Origin: Streptomyces beihaiensis
GTDB taxonomy: Bacteria; Actinomycetota; Actinomycetes; Streptomycetales; Streptomycetaceae
NCBI RefSeq assembly: GCF_026274175.1
Contig: NZ_JAPHNL010000257.1
Span: 1-49,739 of the forward strand
Length of the DNA: 49,739 nt
Direction: 5' to 3'
Shown: piece after piece, positions 1 to 8,687 of the stretch
Position numbering within the stretch: the stretch's first letter is position 1
Layout: each line of letters begins with the position of its first letter
The notes under the pieces: generated by a model
Told to the model about the DNA's origin: nothing
The model's database searches: none
Seen by the model: the letters and a program-made list of their open reading frames with translations, nothing else
Made by a program: the position numbers and the translations under genes

Positions 1-2
1 CC

Positions 3-1169
3 TCCTACGCGCCCGCGGTGGCCGCCCGCCCGGAGCCGGCCGTCGCCGTGCCGTGGGGGCTGCGGGTGGCCGCGGAGGCGGGCTGGCGCTTCCTGGTCCT
101 CGCGGGCACCGTCTGGGTCCTCATGAAGGTCATCAGCTCGGTGCAGCTGGTGGTGTTCGCGTTCATCGCCGCCCTGCTGATCACGGCGCTGCTCCAGCCG
201 ACCGTGGCGCGGCTCAAGCGCCGCGGTGTGCCCAGGGGCCCGGCCACGGCGCTGACCGCGATCCTCGGCTTCGTCATCATGGGCCTGGTCGGCTGGTTCG
301 TGGCCTGGCAGGTCCAGACGAACATCGACGACCTGTCCAACCAGGTCCAGGACGGCATCGACGAACTGCGCAAGTGGCTGCTGCACAGCCCCTTCCACGT
401 CACCGACAAGCAGATCAACAACATCGCCAAGCAGTTGCGCGACGCGATCGGCACCAACACGGACGCCATCACCTCGGCGGGCCTGGAAGGTGTCACCGTC
501 ATCGTCGAGGCGATGACCGGCATCCTGCTGGCGATGTTCTCGACGCTGTTCCTGCTCTACGACGGCCGGCGCATCTGGGAGTGGACCCTCAAGCTCGTCC
601 CCGCGCAGGCCCGGCCCGGCATCGCGGGGGCGGGACCGCGCGCGTGGCGCACCCTCACGGCGTACGTGCGCGGCACGGTGATAGTCGCCCTGATCGACGC
701 CATCTTCATCGGCCTCGGCATCTTCTTCCTCGGCGTCCCGATGGCGGTGCCGCTGGCCGTCTTCATCTTCCTGTTCGCGTTCATCCCGCTGGTGGGCGCG
801 GTCGTCTCCGGTGCGCTCGCGGTGGTCGTCGCGCTCGTGACGCAGGGCGTGTTCACGGCCGTGATGGTGCTCGTGGTGGTGCTGGCGGTGCAGCAGATCG
901 AGGGCCACATCCTGCAGCCGTTCATCCTCGGGCGCGCGGTGCGGGTGCACCCGCTGGCCGTGGTGCTGTCCGTCGCGGCGGGCGGGATGGTCTCCGGGAT
1001 CGGGGGAGCGGTGGTGGCGGTGCCGCTGGTCGCGGTGACCAACACGGTCGTCGGCTACTTGAGGGCGTGGTCGCGCGAGGCGGCGCTTCGGCAGGCGCCC
1101 CTGCCGCGCGGCGCGACCGCCGTGGGGCTCGCACCGGTCGAACCCAGGACGAGCCCCTCCGGCGACTGA
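3..1169 (+). CDS. AI-2E family transporter (PerM-like), 5' truncated by window edge
   Basis: This is a polytopic membrane protein of the AI-2E exporter/PerM family. Hydrophobic segments occur near the N-terminus (two), around codons 75-95, 160-180, and then in a dense cluster over the last third. That C-terminal cluster includes the family-typical FAFIPLVGAVVSG and the QQIEGHILQP segments. The frame is open to the first base, so the visible GTG at 18 is probably internal and the true start lies upstream. Family members have been linked to autoinducer-2 export, Na+(Li+)/H+ antiport or peptide export; the substrate here cannot be inferred. It is convergent with ahpD, with a strong hairpin between them. 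Confidence 0.85.
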   Translation, partial: SYAPAVAARPEPAVAVPWGLRVAAEAGWRFLVLAGTVWVLMKVISSVQLVVFAFIAALLITALLQPTVARLKRRGVPRGPATALTAILGFVIMGLVGWFVAWQVQTNIDDLSNQVQDGIDELRKWLLHSPFHVTDKQINNIAKQLRDAIGTNTDAITSAGLEGVTVIVEAMTGILLAMFSTLFLLYDGRRIWEWTLKLVPAQARPGIAGAGPRAWRTLTAYVRGTVIVALIDAIFIGLGIFFLGVPMAVPLAVFIFLFAFIPLVGAVVSGALAVVVALVTQGVFTAVMVLVVVLAVQQIEGHILQPFILGRAVRVHPLAVVLSVAAGGMVSGIGGAVVAVPLVAVTNTVVGYLRAWSREAALRQAPLPRGATAVGLAPVEPRTSPSGD

Positions 1170-1204
1170 GGAACTGAAAAACCGAGGAACTGAGGAACTG
1201 AGGA

Positions 1205-1232
1205 GCGGGGGCCGGAAGTGTCCGGCCCCCGC
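1205..1232. terminator. Bidirectional terminator between AI-2E transporter gene and ahpD
   Basis: A perfect 12-bp stem (left arm 1205-1216, right arm 1221-1232) closes a 4-nt AGTG loop. It lies between two convergent genes, 35 bp after one stop and 15 bp after the other. A short direct repeat of GAGGAACT precedes it. Confidence 0.75.
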
Positions 1233-1246
1233 CACGCGAGGAAGGG

Positions 1247-1789
1247 CTACGCCAGAACGTCTTCCGCGTCCAGCGTCACCGCGACGGCCTGGAGGACCGA
1301 CGCGATCTTGAACGCCTCCTGCACGGTCTCGCGGTCGACGCCCGCCTTGCGGAGCACCTGCTCGTGCGAGTCGAGGCACATGCCGCAGCCGTTGATCGCG
1401 GAGACCGCGAACGACCACAGCTCGAAGTCGACCTTGTCGACGCCCGGGTTGCCGATGACGTTCATCCGCAGGCCCGCGCGCAGGTTCCCGTACTCGTCGT
1501 CCGAGAGCAGGTGGCGGGTGCGGTAGAAGACGTTGTTCATCGACATGACGGCGGCGGCCGACTTGGCGGCCTTGTACGCCTCGGGCGACAGGTTCGCCTC
1601 GGCCTCGGGCGCCAGCTCGCGCAGCACGCGCGGCGAGCGGGAGGCGATGGCGCACGCCAGGACCGTGCCCCACAGCTGCTGCCGCGTGAGCAGGCCCGCG
1701 CTCTCGGCGTTTCCGATGACCGAGCCCAGGTTGAGCTTCAGGTCCTTGGCGTAGTCCGGTATGGCGGACTTCAGCTCATCGAGGGCCAT
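1247..1789 (-). CDS. ahpD: Alkyl hydroperoxide reductase AhpD
   Basis: AhpD is a small all-helical thiol reductase that recycles oxidised AhpC in actinobacteria. The diagnostic CxxC-x3-H active site is visible as CGMCLDSH (cysteines 135 and 138, His 142), and the roughly 180-residue length is standard. I chose ATG at 1789, preceded by GGTGAG at a good distance. An in-frame GTG six bases upstream (1795) would overlap the ahpC stop as GTGA. Either way the gene is translationally coupled to ahpC. Together they form the peroxide-detoxifying ahpCD operon, which the divergent oxyR is expected to control. Confidence 0.95.
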   Translation of the reverse strand: MALDELKSAIPDYAKDLKLNLGSVIGNAESAGLLTRQQLWGTVLACAIASRSPRVLRELAPEAEANLSPEAYKAAKSAAAVMSMNNVFYRTRHLLSDDEYGNLRAGLRMNVIGNPGVDKVDFELWSFAVSAINGCGMCLDSHEQVLRKAGVDRETVQEAFKIASVLQAVAVTLDAEDVLA

Positions 1790-1791
1790 GG

Positions 1792-2346
1792 TCACTCACC
1801 GGCCAGCAGCGCGACCGGGTCCAGGGTGTCCTCGCCCTTGCTCCAGTTGCACGGGCACAGCTCGTCCGTCTGGAGGGCGTCGAGGACCCGCAGGACCTCC
1901 TTGGGGTTACGGCCGACGGAACCGGCGGTCACCATCGTGAACTGGATCTCGTTGTTCTGGTCGACGATGAAGACGGCGCGCTGCGCGAAGCCGTCCTCGC
2001 CCTCGATGCCGAGGTCGCGCATGAGCTCGTGCTTGGAGTCGGCGAGCATCGGGAAGGGCAGGTCGGTCAGGTCCGGGTGGTCCTTGCGCCAGGCGTGGTG
2101 CACGAACTCGGAGTCGCCGGAGAAGCCGAGGACCTGGGCGTCACGGTCGGCGAACTCCTCGTTCAGCTTGCCGAAGGCCGCGATCTCGGTGGGGCACACG
2201 AAGGTGAAGTCCTTGGGCCACGCGAAGACGATCTTCCACTTGCCCTCGTAGGTCTTGTGGTTGATCTGCTCGAACTCCTTGCCCTTCTCCAGCGAGACAC
2301 AGGCAGTCAGGTCGAACTCGGGGAACTTGTCACCGACAGTGAGCAC
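1792..2346 (-). CDS. ahpC: Alkyl hydroperoxide reductase AhpC (2-Cys peroxiredoxin)
   Basis: A typical 2-Cys peroxiredoxin that reduces H2O2, organic peroxides and peroxynitrite. The peroxidatic cysteine is C51 in FTFVCPTEI. The C-terminal ELCPCNW carries the resolving cysteines (C164/C166), the arrangement found in actinobacterial AhpC partnered by AhpD. The start is GTG at 2346 with AAGGAG five bases upstream. It is first gene of ahpCD and divergent from oxyR. Confidence 0.96.
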   Translation of the reverse strand: MLTVGDKFPEFDLTACVSLEKGKEFEQINHKTYEGKWKIVFAWPKDFTFVCPTEIAAFGKLNEEFADRDAQVLGFSGDSEFVHHAWRKDHPDLTDLPFPMLADSKHELMRDLGIEGEDGFAQRAVFIVDQNNEIQFTMVTAGSVGRNPKEVLRVLDALQTDELCPCNWSKGEDTLDPVALLAGE

Positions 2347-2478
2347 ACGCTCTCCTTGCAGCGAGAAAGGTCCCTTTTGGGGTCCTTTCCATGGGTTGGA
2401 CTACGCATGATCGTGGCACGGCGTGCATTGATTGTGGAAATAGCTAGACTCGGTCATGTTGATCGGAGGTGGCTATCA
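2347..2478. promoter_or_regulatory. Divergent ahpC-oxyR control region
   Basis: The 132-bp gap between two divergent genes should hold both promoters and an OxyR operator. Visible elements are an interrupted inverted repeat at 2366-2388 (AAAGG..CCC / GGG..CCTTT) in the probable ahpC leader, and ATAGC/GCTAT arms near 2441-2477 around the oxyR ribosome binding site, which could be part of a LysR-type site. GGAGG at 2465-2469 is the oxyR Shine-Dalgarno. Assignment of the operator is inference. Confidence 0.5.
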
Positions 2479-3561
2479 GTGGCCGTACAGAACGGAAGGC
2501 GCAGACAGCCCAGTCTCGCCCAGCTCAGAGCGTTCGCCGCGGTCGCCGAGCATCTGCACTTCCGTGACGCCGCGGCCGCGATCGGCATGAGCCAGCCCGC
2601 CCTGTCCGGGGCCGTGTCCGCCCTGGAGGAGGCGCTCGGCCTGACGCTCGTCGAACGCACGACGCGGAAGGTACTGCTCTCGCCGGCCGGTGAGCGGATC
2701 GCCGTACGGGCCCGGGGCGTGCTCGACGAGGTGGGCGCGCTCATGGCGGAGGCCGAGGCGGTGCGGGCGCCGTTCACCGGCGTCCTGCGGCTCGGCGTGA
2801 TCCCGACGGTCGCCCCGTACGTCCTGCCCGCCGTGCTCCGCCTCGTCCACGATCGCTACCCCGACCTCGACCTCCAGGTGCACGAGGAGCAGACCTCCTC
2901 GCTGCTCGACGGGCTCGGTGCCGGGCGGCTCGATCTGCTGCTGCTCGCCGTGCCCCTCGGCGTGCCCGGCGTCACCGAACTGCCGCTGTTCGACGAGGAC
3001 TTCGTCCTCGTCACCCCCCTCGACCACCGGCTCGGGGGACGCGAGGGCATCCCGCGTGAGGCGCTGCGCGACCTGAACCTGCTGCTCCTCGACGAGGGGC
3101 ACTGCCTGCGGGACCAGGCGCTCGACGTGTGCCGGGAGGCGGGGCGCGGGGACGCACCGGTCACCACGACCGCCGCCGGGCTCTCCACGCTCGTACAACT
3201 CGTCGCCGGCGGGCTCGGAGTGACGCTGTTGCCGCGTACCGCGCTCGCCGTGGAGGCGAGCCGCAGCGCGCAGCTGCTCACCGGGTACTTCGAGGAGCCC
3301 GCGCCCAGCCGCACGGTCGCCCTGGCCATGCGCACCGGCGCGGCTCGCGCCGCGGAGTACCGGGAGTTGGCCTCGGCCCTGCGGACCGCTCTGCGGAGCC
3401 TGCCTGTCCGGGTCGCAACCGGTGGACTTGATGGGCTCGGTGGCTCCGATGGGCCCGACGGACCCGATGGGCTCGGTGGATCCGATGGGCCCGACGGATC
3501 CCATGGGCTCGACGGGTCCGACGGATCCGACGGACCCGATGAGCCCGAGTGGTCGAAGTGA
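2479..3561 (+). CDS. oxyR: Hydrogen peroxide sensor OxyR (LysR family) with repeat-encoded C-terminal tail
   Basis: LysR-type regulator: an N-terminal winged HTH (LAQLRAFAAVAEHLHFRDAA and SQPALSGAVSALEEALG) and a LysR substrate domain. The redox pair is present as C209 and C218 in GHCLRDQALDVC, with the same nine-residue spacing as C199/C208 of E. coli OxyR, so this is a genuine peroxide sensor. GTG at 2479 has GGAGG eight bases upstream; the frame is open further upstream but lacks homology there. The last ~45 residues are a Gly/Ser/Asp/Pro tail made by a tandem DNA repeat (3420-3545) and look like an accretion beyond the normal LysR end. It probably activates divergent ahpCD. Confidence 0.95.
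   Translation: MAVQNGRRRQPSLAQLRAFAAVAEHLHFRDAAAAIGMSQPALSGAVSALEEALGLTLVERTTRKVLLSPAGERIAVRARGVLDEVGALMAEAEAVRAPFTGVLRLGVIPTVAPYVLPAVLRLVHDRYPDLDLQVHEEQTSSLLDGLGAGRLDLLLLAVPLGVPGVTELPLFDEDFVLVTPLDHRLGGREGIPREALRDLNLLLLDEGHCLRDQALDVCREAGRGDAPVTTTAAGLSTLVQLVAGGLGVTLLPRTALAVEASRSAQLLTGYFEEPAPSRTVALAMRTGAARAAEYRELASALRTALRSLPVRVATGGLDGLGGSDGPDGPDGLGGSDGPDGSHGLDGSDGSDGPDEPEWSK
3420..3545 (+). repeat. Degenerate tandem repeat encoding the OxyR tail
   Basis: Repeated units related to GGGCCCGACGGATCCGATG, with period multiples of 3 and 9, keep the reading frame open and encode Gly-Ser-Asp-Gly-Pro-Asp motifs up to the oxyR stop. Confidence 0.7.
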
Positions 3562-3575
3562 TCCGAGTGACCCCG

Positions 3576-5936
3576 TCACTCCGTCCGCAGGCCGTCCGGG
3601 CGCATCCAGCGGTACAGCGGAGGCAGGCTCAGCAGCGTCACCGTCGCCACGGACGCCAGGCCCACGCCCGCCAGCGGTAGCCACAGGCCCCAGTCGGTGA
3701 CCGGCTTGTGGGCCATGCCCAGCATCAGCCGGCCCAGGCCCAGGCCGCCCGCCACCGCGAGGGCCAGCGCCAGGACCACCGGGAGCGCCGTCTGCCACAG
3801 GACCGACCAGGCCAGTGTGGAGCGGCGGGTGCCGTAGGCGACGAGAACCGACAACAGCCGCCTGCGCTCGCGCAGTTGCTCGATCTGGGAGACCAGCATC
3901 GCCGCCGCGATCAGCGTCAGCGTGAGGGCCGAGGCCGTGAACACGCCCGAGCGGATGCTCGTGTACTGCTGGTCGCGCTGTACGTCGCGGAAGTTCCATG
4001 TCCGCATGCCGGGCTCGATCCTGAAGGCGGTGTTACGTACCAGGTCGTAGACGTCCGGCACGCTCTCGTCGACCTGGATCTCGGCGGACGTCGTGGCGTT
4101 GTGCAGCCTCGACGGGTCGATGGCGCCCGGTGTGGCGAGGATGCCGCCGAAGTACGTGCCGTCGGGTGCGCGGCGCGAGGCGACCGTGGGCACGTCCTTC
4201 GGGAGCGTCCACAGGACCGGCTTCGCCGTGCCGCCGTACAGGTCGCGCCCGTCGTCCACGGCGAGCCGGGTGCCGGGCCGGGCGAGCTTCTGCAACCGGC
4301 CGTCCTGCTGTGCGTCGTGGGACTCGGTGACCCGGAACGCGTCACCGTTCTCGCAGGAGGACAGGTGTGCCAGCTCGCGCAGCGAGCCGCAGGAGCCGAC
4401 GGTGAACGAGACGGTCGTGGCACCCCTGGGGTCGGCCTTCGCGCGCTGCGGGCGCGCCCAGCTCTCGACGGTGCCGATGACCTTCTTCACCCCCTTGGTC
4501 GCGCCGAAGTCGTCGACCATCCGCTGGGCGAGGGCCCCGCTGGGGTAGGAGGCGAGGGCGCCGAACTGGGCCCGCTTGGGGTCCGCCCCGGTGGTCTTGC
4601 GGAAGTCCGCGTCGATCCCGACGGTGAACATCTGGAGGGCGATGCCGCCCGCCACCGCGATACTGATCCCGGCGACCGCCCTGCTGGCGCCTCCGCTGTG
4701 CAACTGGAGCCTGCGTACCGCGAGTTGCCACGGCACCGGGCCACCGCGCAGCCTTCGCACCGCCGCCTCGACCAGCCACGGCAGGACCAGGACGAGGCCG
4801 AGCAGGCTGAGTAGGACACCGGCCGCGATGTGCACCAGGCCGAGGACGTCCACCGCGTCGACGGGCTCCGCCGTCAGCAGCAGCGCCACGCCCGCCGCCG
4901 GAACCGGCAGCCGCCACCACAGCCTGCGCGGCCGTGGCCGCGAGCTGCGGACGACGCCCAGCGGCTCGATGGTCACCGAACGCAGCGCGAACAGCGTGAC
5001 GGCGACCGCCGAGAGCGGCACGGCGAGCAGGATCAGCGCGGCGAGCGCGGGCATCGGTGTGACATCGGCCGGAAAGCCCTGTAGGCCCCAGATCTGCACG
5101 TGGGCGAGGATCTGGCGGGCGCCGAGGAAGAACACGCCGCCGAGCGCCACGCCGAGCAGGGTGCCGAACAGTGCCTCCCCGGCCGCCGTGCGCCGCGTCA
5201 TCCGGGCGTCCGCGCCGACCAGGCGCAGCGCGGCCAGGCGCCGGTCGCGCCGCTCACCGCCGAACCGTACGGCCGTGGCGATGAACACGGCGACCGGTAC
5301 GAGCAGGACGACGCAGGCCAGGACGACCATGACGACGAGGACCGGGTTGAGCGGCTGGGGGCGCAGGTAGGCGCCGTAGCGGTCGGCGCGGTGTGCCCCG
5401 TGGGCCGTGTCGATGGTTGAGCTGCCCGCGTAGAGGTACAGGTCGAAGGGGCTGGTCAGGCCCGCGTCGTGCACGGTGCCGACGACCCGGTAGTCGTAAC
5501 GCTCCTTGAGGAGCCGTCCCTCGGGGGAGGCCAGCAGTTTCCTCAGCGCGGGCGAGACGACCATCTCGCCGGGCCCCGGCACCTTGTCGACCCCGGGCGG
5601 CAGGGCGGGGTGTGCGCCGTCGGGGCGCAGCAGGTAGCCGCTGACCTGGTCGCTCCGGTACTGCGACGACACGTCGACGTAGAGGAAGCTGTGGTCGGAG
5701 CGGTGGACGTGTTCGCCGCTCGAACCCATGCCGAGCATGCGGGCGTGTTCGCGTGCGTTGCCCTTGTGCAGGAACGTCGGCACGGACGCGGCACCGAGCA
5801 GCACGAGGACGCCGATCCCCACGCCTATCGCGGTGAGCAGCGTGCGGGTCCACCCCTCGCGTCCGCCGGACACGGCGAACCGGACGCCGAGGCCGAGGTC
5901 GCGCAGGCGGCCGGAGAGCGGGCCGGGCAGGCTCAT
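3576..5936 (-). CDS. ABC transporter permease, FtsX/MacB type
   Basis: A 786-aa permease with a duplicated FtsX layout: one N-terminal membrane helix (LLTAIGVGIGVLVLLGAAS), an extracytoplasmic region, a four-helix block at about 200-450, a second large extracytoplasmic domain, and a final three-helix FtsX block ending near the C-terminus. The start ATG overlaps the ATPase stop (5933-5936, ATGA), so the two are coupled. This architecture belongs to the type VII (MacB/LolCDE-like) ABC superfamily, which drives mechanotransmission or export of peptides, antibiotics or lipoproteins. The adjacent PadR gene suggests induction by a drug or cell-envelope signal. The substrate is unknown. Confidence 0.88.
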   Translation of the reverse strand: MSLPGPLSGRLRDLGLGVRFAVSGGREGWTRTLLTAIGVGIGVLVLLGAASVPTFLHKGNAREHARMLGMGSSGEHVHRSDHSFLYVDVSSQYRSDQVSGYLLRPDGAHPALPPGVDKVPGPGEMVVSPALRKLLASPEGRLLKERYDYRVVGTVHDAGLTSPFDLYLYAGSSTIDTAHGAHRADRYGAYLRPQPLNPVLVVMVVLACVVLLVPVAVFIATAVRFGGERRDRRLAALRLVGADARMTRRTAAGEALFGTLLGVALGGVFFLGARQILAHVQIWGLQGFPADVTPMPALAALILLAVPLSAVAVTLFALRSVTIEPLGVVRSSRPRPRRLWWRLPVPAAGVALLLTAEPVDAVDVLGLVHIAAGVLLSLLGLVLVLPWLVEAAVRRLRGGPVPWQLAVRRLQLHSGGASRAVAGISIAVAGGIALQMFTVGIDADFRKTTGADPKRAQFGALASYPSGALAQRMVDDFGATKGVKKVIGTVESWARPQRAKADPRGATTVSFTVGSCGSLRELAHLSSCENGDAFRVTESHDAQQDGRLQKLARPGTRLAVDDGRDLYGGTAKPVLWTLPKDVPTVASRRAPDGTYFGGILATPGAIDPSRLHNATTSAEIQVDESVPDVYDLVRNTAFRIEPGMRTWNFRDVQRDQQYTSIRSGVFTASALTLTLIAAAMLVSQIEQLRERRRLLSVLVAYGTRRSTLAWSVLWQTALPVVLALALAVAGGLGLGRLMLGMAHKPVTDWGLWLPLAGVGLASVATVTLLSLPPLYRWMRPDGLRTE

Positions 5937-6619
5937 CGGGTGAACTCCATGTCGCGGGACCTGCCGTCGCGTACGACGACCTCGCGGTCGGACCAGGCGG
6001 CGACCCGCGCCTCGTGCGTGACCAGGACGACGGCGGCGCGCGCCTCGCGGGCGGCGTCGGTGAGCAGCTCCATGACGCGCTCGCCGTTGAGCGAGTCGAG
6101 CGCGCCGGTCGGCTCGTCGGCGAACAGCACACGCGGGTCGGTCACCAGGGAACGGGCCACCGCGACCCGTTGGCCCTGGCCGCCGGAGACCTCGCCGGGC
6201 CGCTTGCCCGCCACGTCGTCGACCTCCAGCTGTTCGAGCCGGGCGCGGGCGCGGCGCTCGGCGTCCTTGCGCTTGACGCCGTTCAGGCGCAGGGGAAGGG
6301 CCACGTTCTCCACGCAGGTCAGCTCAGGGACGAGCTGGCCGAACTGGAACACGAACCCGAACTCGCCGCGCCGCAGCGCGCTGCGCTCGGCATCGGTGAG
6401 GGAGGTCAGGTCGCGGCCGTCGTACGTGATCGTCCCCGCGTCCGGCGCGACGATCCCGGCCAGGCAGTGCAGCAGCGTCGACTTGCCCGAGCCCGAGGGG
6501 CCCATGACGGCGACGATCTCGCCCGGGTGCACGGAGAACGAGGCACCGTCGAGCGCGGGCGTGCTGCCGTACGACTTGCGCAGATCGGTGGCGGAGAGGA
6601 GGGACCCGGCGGGCGTCAT
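5933..6619 (-). CDS. ABC transporter ATP-binding protein (MacB/LolD type)
   Basis: A 228-aa nucleotide-binding subunit. Visible motifs are Walker A GPSGSGKST near residue 39, the ABC signature VSGGQGQRVAVAR near 142, and Walker B VLFADEPTGALD near 165 followed by the H-loop VLVTHE. It overlaps the PadR gene upstream (6616-6619) and the permease downstream by 4 bp each, so padR-ATPase-permease is one translationally coupled operon. Confidence 0.93.
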   Translation of the reverse strand: MTPAGSLLSATDLRKSYGSTPALDGASFSVHPGEIVAVMGPSGSGKSTLLHCLAGIVAPDAGTITYDGRDLTSLTDAERSALRRGEFGFVFQFGQLVPELTCVENVALPLRLNGVKRKDAERRARARLEQLEVDDVAGKRPGEVSGGQGQRVAVARSLVTDPRVLFADEPTGALDSLNGERVMELLTDAAREARAAVVLVTHEARVAAWSDREVVVRDGRSRDMEFTR

Positions 6620-7143
6620 GCGGGCCGCACCTCCCGGGCGAGGCGGTCGAGACGCGCGGCGGTCAGCTCCAGCCAGCGCAGGTCGGCCTCCAGGTGGAAC
6701 AGGGCGTGGTCGCAGATCAGCTGGTCGGCGAGGTCGCCCTTGCGTTTGCGGTCGGTGAGCATCCGCATCATGCGCAGGTGCTCGGCGCGCTGCGCGTCGA
6801 GGATCTCGGCGGCGTCGCGGTGGGTGAGCAGGGCGAGGACGACCTTCGTGTACAGCGTCGACTGGAGGTACGGCTCCGGCTTCTCCGGCGTGGCCAGCCA
6901 GCGCTGGACGTCGGTGACACCGGCTTCGGTGATCGCGTACCGCTTGCGCTCGGGACCGCCCCCGCTCTCCACCCCGTCGACCTCGACGAGGCCGTTCTTG
7001 AGGAGGCGGGACATGGTCGAGTAGACCTGTCCGTAGTGCAGCGGCTTGTCGTGTCCGAAGGTCTCGTCGAAGGTGCGCTTGAGGTCGTAGCCGTGGCGGG
7101 GCCCGGCTTCGAGAAGCCCGAGGAGGGTGTGGCCGATGGACAT
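6616..7143 (-). CDS. PadR family transcriptional regulator
   Basis: An N-terminal winged-helix PadR domain (SIGHTLLGLLEAGPRHGYDL, then HYGQVYSTMSRLLKNGLVEVD) is followed by a helical Vir-like C-terminal dimerisation region (about 90-175). I chose ATG 7143: the frame runs on upstream, but TATAGT at 7150-7155 (minus strand) sits six bases before it, giving a plausible leaderless start. An alternative ATG lies at 7158. A 32-bp inverted repeat covers the promoter, so the gene is probably autorepressed together with the downstream ABC exporter, the standard logic for PadR-controlled efflux. Confidence 0.9.
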   Translation of the reverse strand: MSIGHTLLGLLEAGPRHGYDLKRTFDETFGHDKPLHYGQVYSTMSRLLKNGLVEVDGVESGGGPERKRYAITEAGVTDVQRWLATPEKPEPYLQSTLYTKVVLALLTHRDAAEILDAQRAEHLRMMRMLTDRKRKGDLADQLICDHALFHLEADLRWLELTAARLDRLAREVRPA

Positions 7144-7150
7144 GGGGGAA

Positions 7151-7182
7151 CTATACATCGCATGTATACGTGCGGTGTATAG
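7151..7182. promoter_or_regulatory. PadR operator candidate overlapping the padR -10
   Basis: A 32-bp inverted repeat has arms 7151-7162 (CTATACATCGCA) and 7171-7182 (TGCGGTGTATAG) matching at 11 of 12 positions, around an 8-bp centre containing GTATAC. It overlaps the minus-strand -10 (TATAGT, 7150-7155). Three TGTATA-like half elements recur at roughly one-turn spacing, as expected for a dimeric winged-helix repressor. Confidence 0.65.
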
Positions 7183-7259
7183 CGGTGGGGTACGGTCGGC
7201 GAGGAGCGTGGGCCTGCGTCGAGCCGTGACGACACCGCGTGCGAGCGGCCGGCCGCACC

Positions 7260-7335
7260 GGCGGTCGTTCGGCGGTCGTTCGGCGGTCGTTCGGCCGTCG
7301 TTCGGCGGCATCCGCCGATCGTTCGGCGGTCATTC
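7260..7335. repeat. 11-bp tandem repeat GGCGGTCGTTC
   Basis: Three exact tandem copies (7260-7292), one single-base variant (7293-7303) and two degenerate copies to 7335. It lies between padR and the ribbon-helix-helix gene and overlaps the stop codon of the latter. Confidence 0.8.
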
Positions 7336-7557
7336 GTCGGCCGGGGTGTCACCCCCCGGGTTCTTGGGTGGCCTGCCCCGCCGCGGCAGCGGCCCCGCCG
7401 CCCCGGGGAGGCGCCCGGCCTCCCCGAGGGCCCGCCGCAGCAGGAACTCGATCTGCGCGTTGGCGGAGCGCAGCTCCTCCCCGGCCCACCGCGCGAGCGC
7501 GTCGTACACGGCCGGGTCGAGCCGCAGCAGCACCTGCTTACGCGGTCGTGGGGTCAC
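7330..7557 (-). CDS. Ribbon-helix-helix (Arc/CopG-like) DNA-binding protein
   Basis: A 75-aa basic protein. The N-terminal RKQVLLRLDPAVYDALARWAGEELRSANAQIEFLLRRAL fits the beta-strand plus two-helix Arc/MetJ fold, followed by a short basic Pro-rich tail with an RRGRPPKN stretch resembling an AT-hook. It overlaps the SPFH gene by 4 bp (7554-7557), so the two are translationally coupled. It may autoregulate through the palindrome at 8577-8592; this is inference. Confidence 0.75.
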   Translation of the reverse strand: MTPRPRKQVLLRLDPAVYDALARWAGEELRSANAQIEFLLRRALGEAGRLPGAAGPLPRRGRPPKNPGGDTPADE

Positions 7558-8516
7558 TGGTAGAGGGTCCCCGTGTTCAGGACGGGCTGCGCCGCGCGGT
7601 CGCCGCAGAGCACGACCAGCAGATTGCTCACCATGGCCGCCTTGCGCTCCTCGTCGAGCTCCACGAAGTCCTGCTCCTGGATGCGGGCGAGCGCGGCCTC
7701 GACCATGCCCACCGCGCCGTCGACGATCTGGCGGCGCGCCGCCACGACGGCACCGGCCTGCTGCCGCTGAAGCATCGCGGAGGCGATCTCCGGCGCGTAC
7801 GCGAGGTGCGTGAAGCGCGACTCGATGATCTGCACGCCCGCGGCCTCCACGCGTGCGTGGAGCTCGACCGCCAGCTTCTCGGTGATCTCCTCGGCGTTGC
7901 CGCGCAGCGAGAGCGAGTCCTCGTCGTGCGCGTCGTACGGGTACTCGATGGCGATGTGCCGCACCGCCGCCTCGGTCTGCGTCGAGACGAACTCCAGGAA
8001 GTCGTCGACCTCGAACGTGGCCTGCGCCGTGTCCTCGACCTTCCAGACGAGGACCGCGGCGAGCTCGATCGGGTTGCCGTACGCGTCGTTGACCTTGAGC
8101 ACGGCGGTCTCGTGGTTGCGTACGCGCGTGGAGATCTTCGTACGGGAGGTCAGCGGGTTGACCCAGCGCAGCCCGTCCGTACGGATGGTGCCCCGGTAGC
8201 GGCCGAAGAGCTGGACCACGCGGGCCTCGCCGGGCGCGACCATGTTCAGGCCGCTCATCGCGAAGATCGAACCGATCGCGACGAGGATGCCGAACACGAT
8301 CAGCAGGGCCTTGCCGCCGGTCGACGAGACCGCGGTCGCGGTGGCGATGAGGCCGACGCCCACGACCAGCCCGACCAGGCCGAGCAGCAGGGCGAGTCCA
8401 CCGCCGATGCTGTGCGCCGTGACCTCGCGTACGCGCGCCTTGGGCATCTGCGGAACGTCCGGCGCTGCGGTCCCGGACGTGGTGGTGGCGTCCGATGTGG
8501 TGTCCGTCTCTGACAT
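7554..8516 (-). CDS. SPFH/Band 7 (stomatin-like) membrane protein
   Basis: A 320-aa protein with a disordered Thr/Ser-rich N-terminus, two hydrophobic segments at about 35-65 and 69-87, and a Band 7 domain beginning at [23 protein letters not shown] charged helical stretch follows ([35 protein letters not shown], then [22 protein letters not shown]), typical of the oligomerising SPFH tail. Such proteins form membrane microdomain scaffolds. Its coupling to a DNA-binding protein gene is the notable part. Confidence 0.88.
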   Translation of the reverse strand: MSETDTTSDATTTSGTAAPDVPQMPKARVREVTAHSIGGGLALLLGLVGLVVGVGLIATATAVSSTGGKALLIVFGILVAIGSIFAMSGLNMVAPGEARVVQLFGRYRGTIRTDGLRWVNPLTSRTKISTRVRNHETAVLKVNDAYGNPIELAAVLVWKVEDTAQATFEVDDFLEFVSTQTEAAVRHIAIEYPYDAHDEDSLSLRGNAEEITEKLAVELHARVEAAGVQIIESRFTHLAYAPEIASAMLQRQQAGAVVAARRQIVDGAVGMVEAALARIQEQDFVELDEERKAAMVSNLLVVLCGDRAAQPVLNTGTLYQ

Positions 8517-8576
8517 GACAGTCCCCGTTTCTCTGAGCTGCTGGTTCGCCGCCGTCTCCGGCGGCGCTGGTCTAGC

Positions 8577-8592
8577 AAAGTGATATCACTTT
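8577..8592. promoter_or_regulatory. Perfect 16-bp palindrome upstream of SPFH gene
   Basis: AAAGTGATATCACTTT is perfectly self-complementary and AT-rich compared with its surroundings. It lies 60 bp upstream of the SPFH start in the divergent region shared with the penicillin-binding protein gene. It looks like a repressor operator; the coupled ribbon-helix-helix protein is the obvious candidate ligand. Confidence 0.6.
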
Positions 8593-8687
8593 ACTCCTCG
8601 CGGCAACCTTCTGCACCCCTCGTTCGTCGGTTCCCATGGATGCAGGTGCTGATTGTCACGTCCGGAAATGCCCGGTACGGCCGGGTT

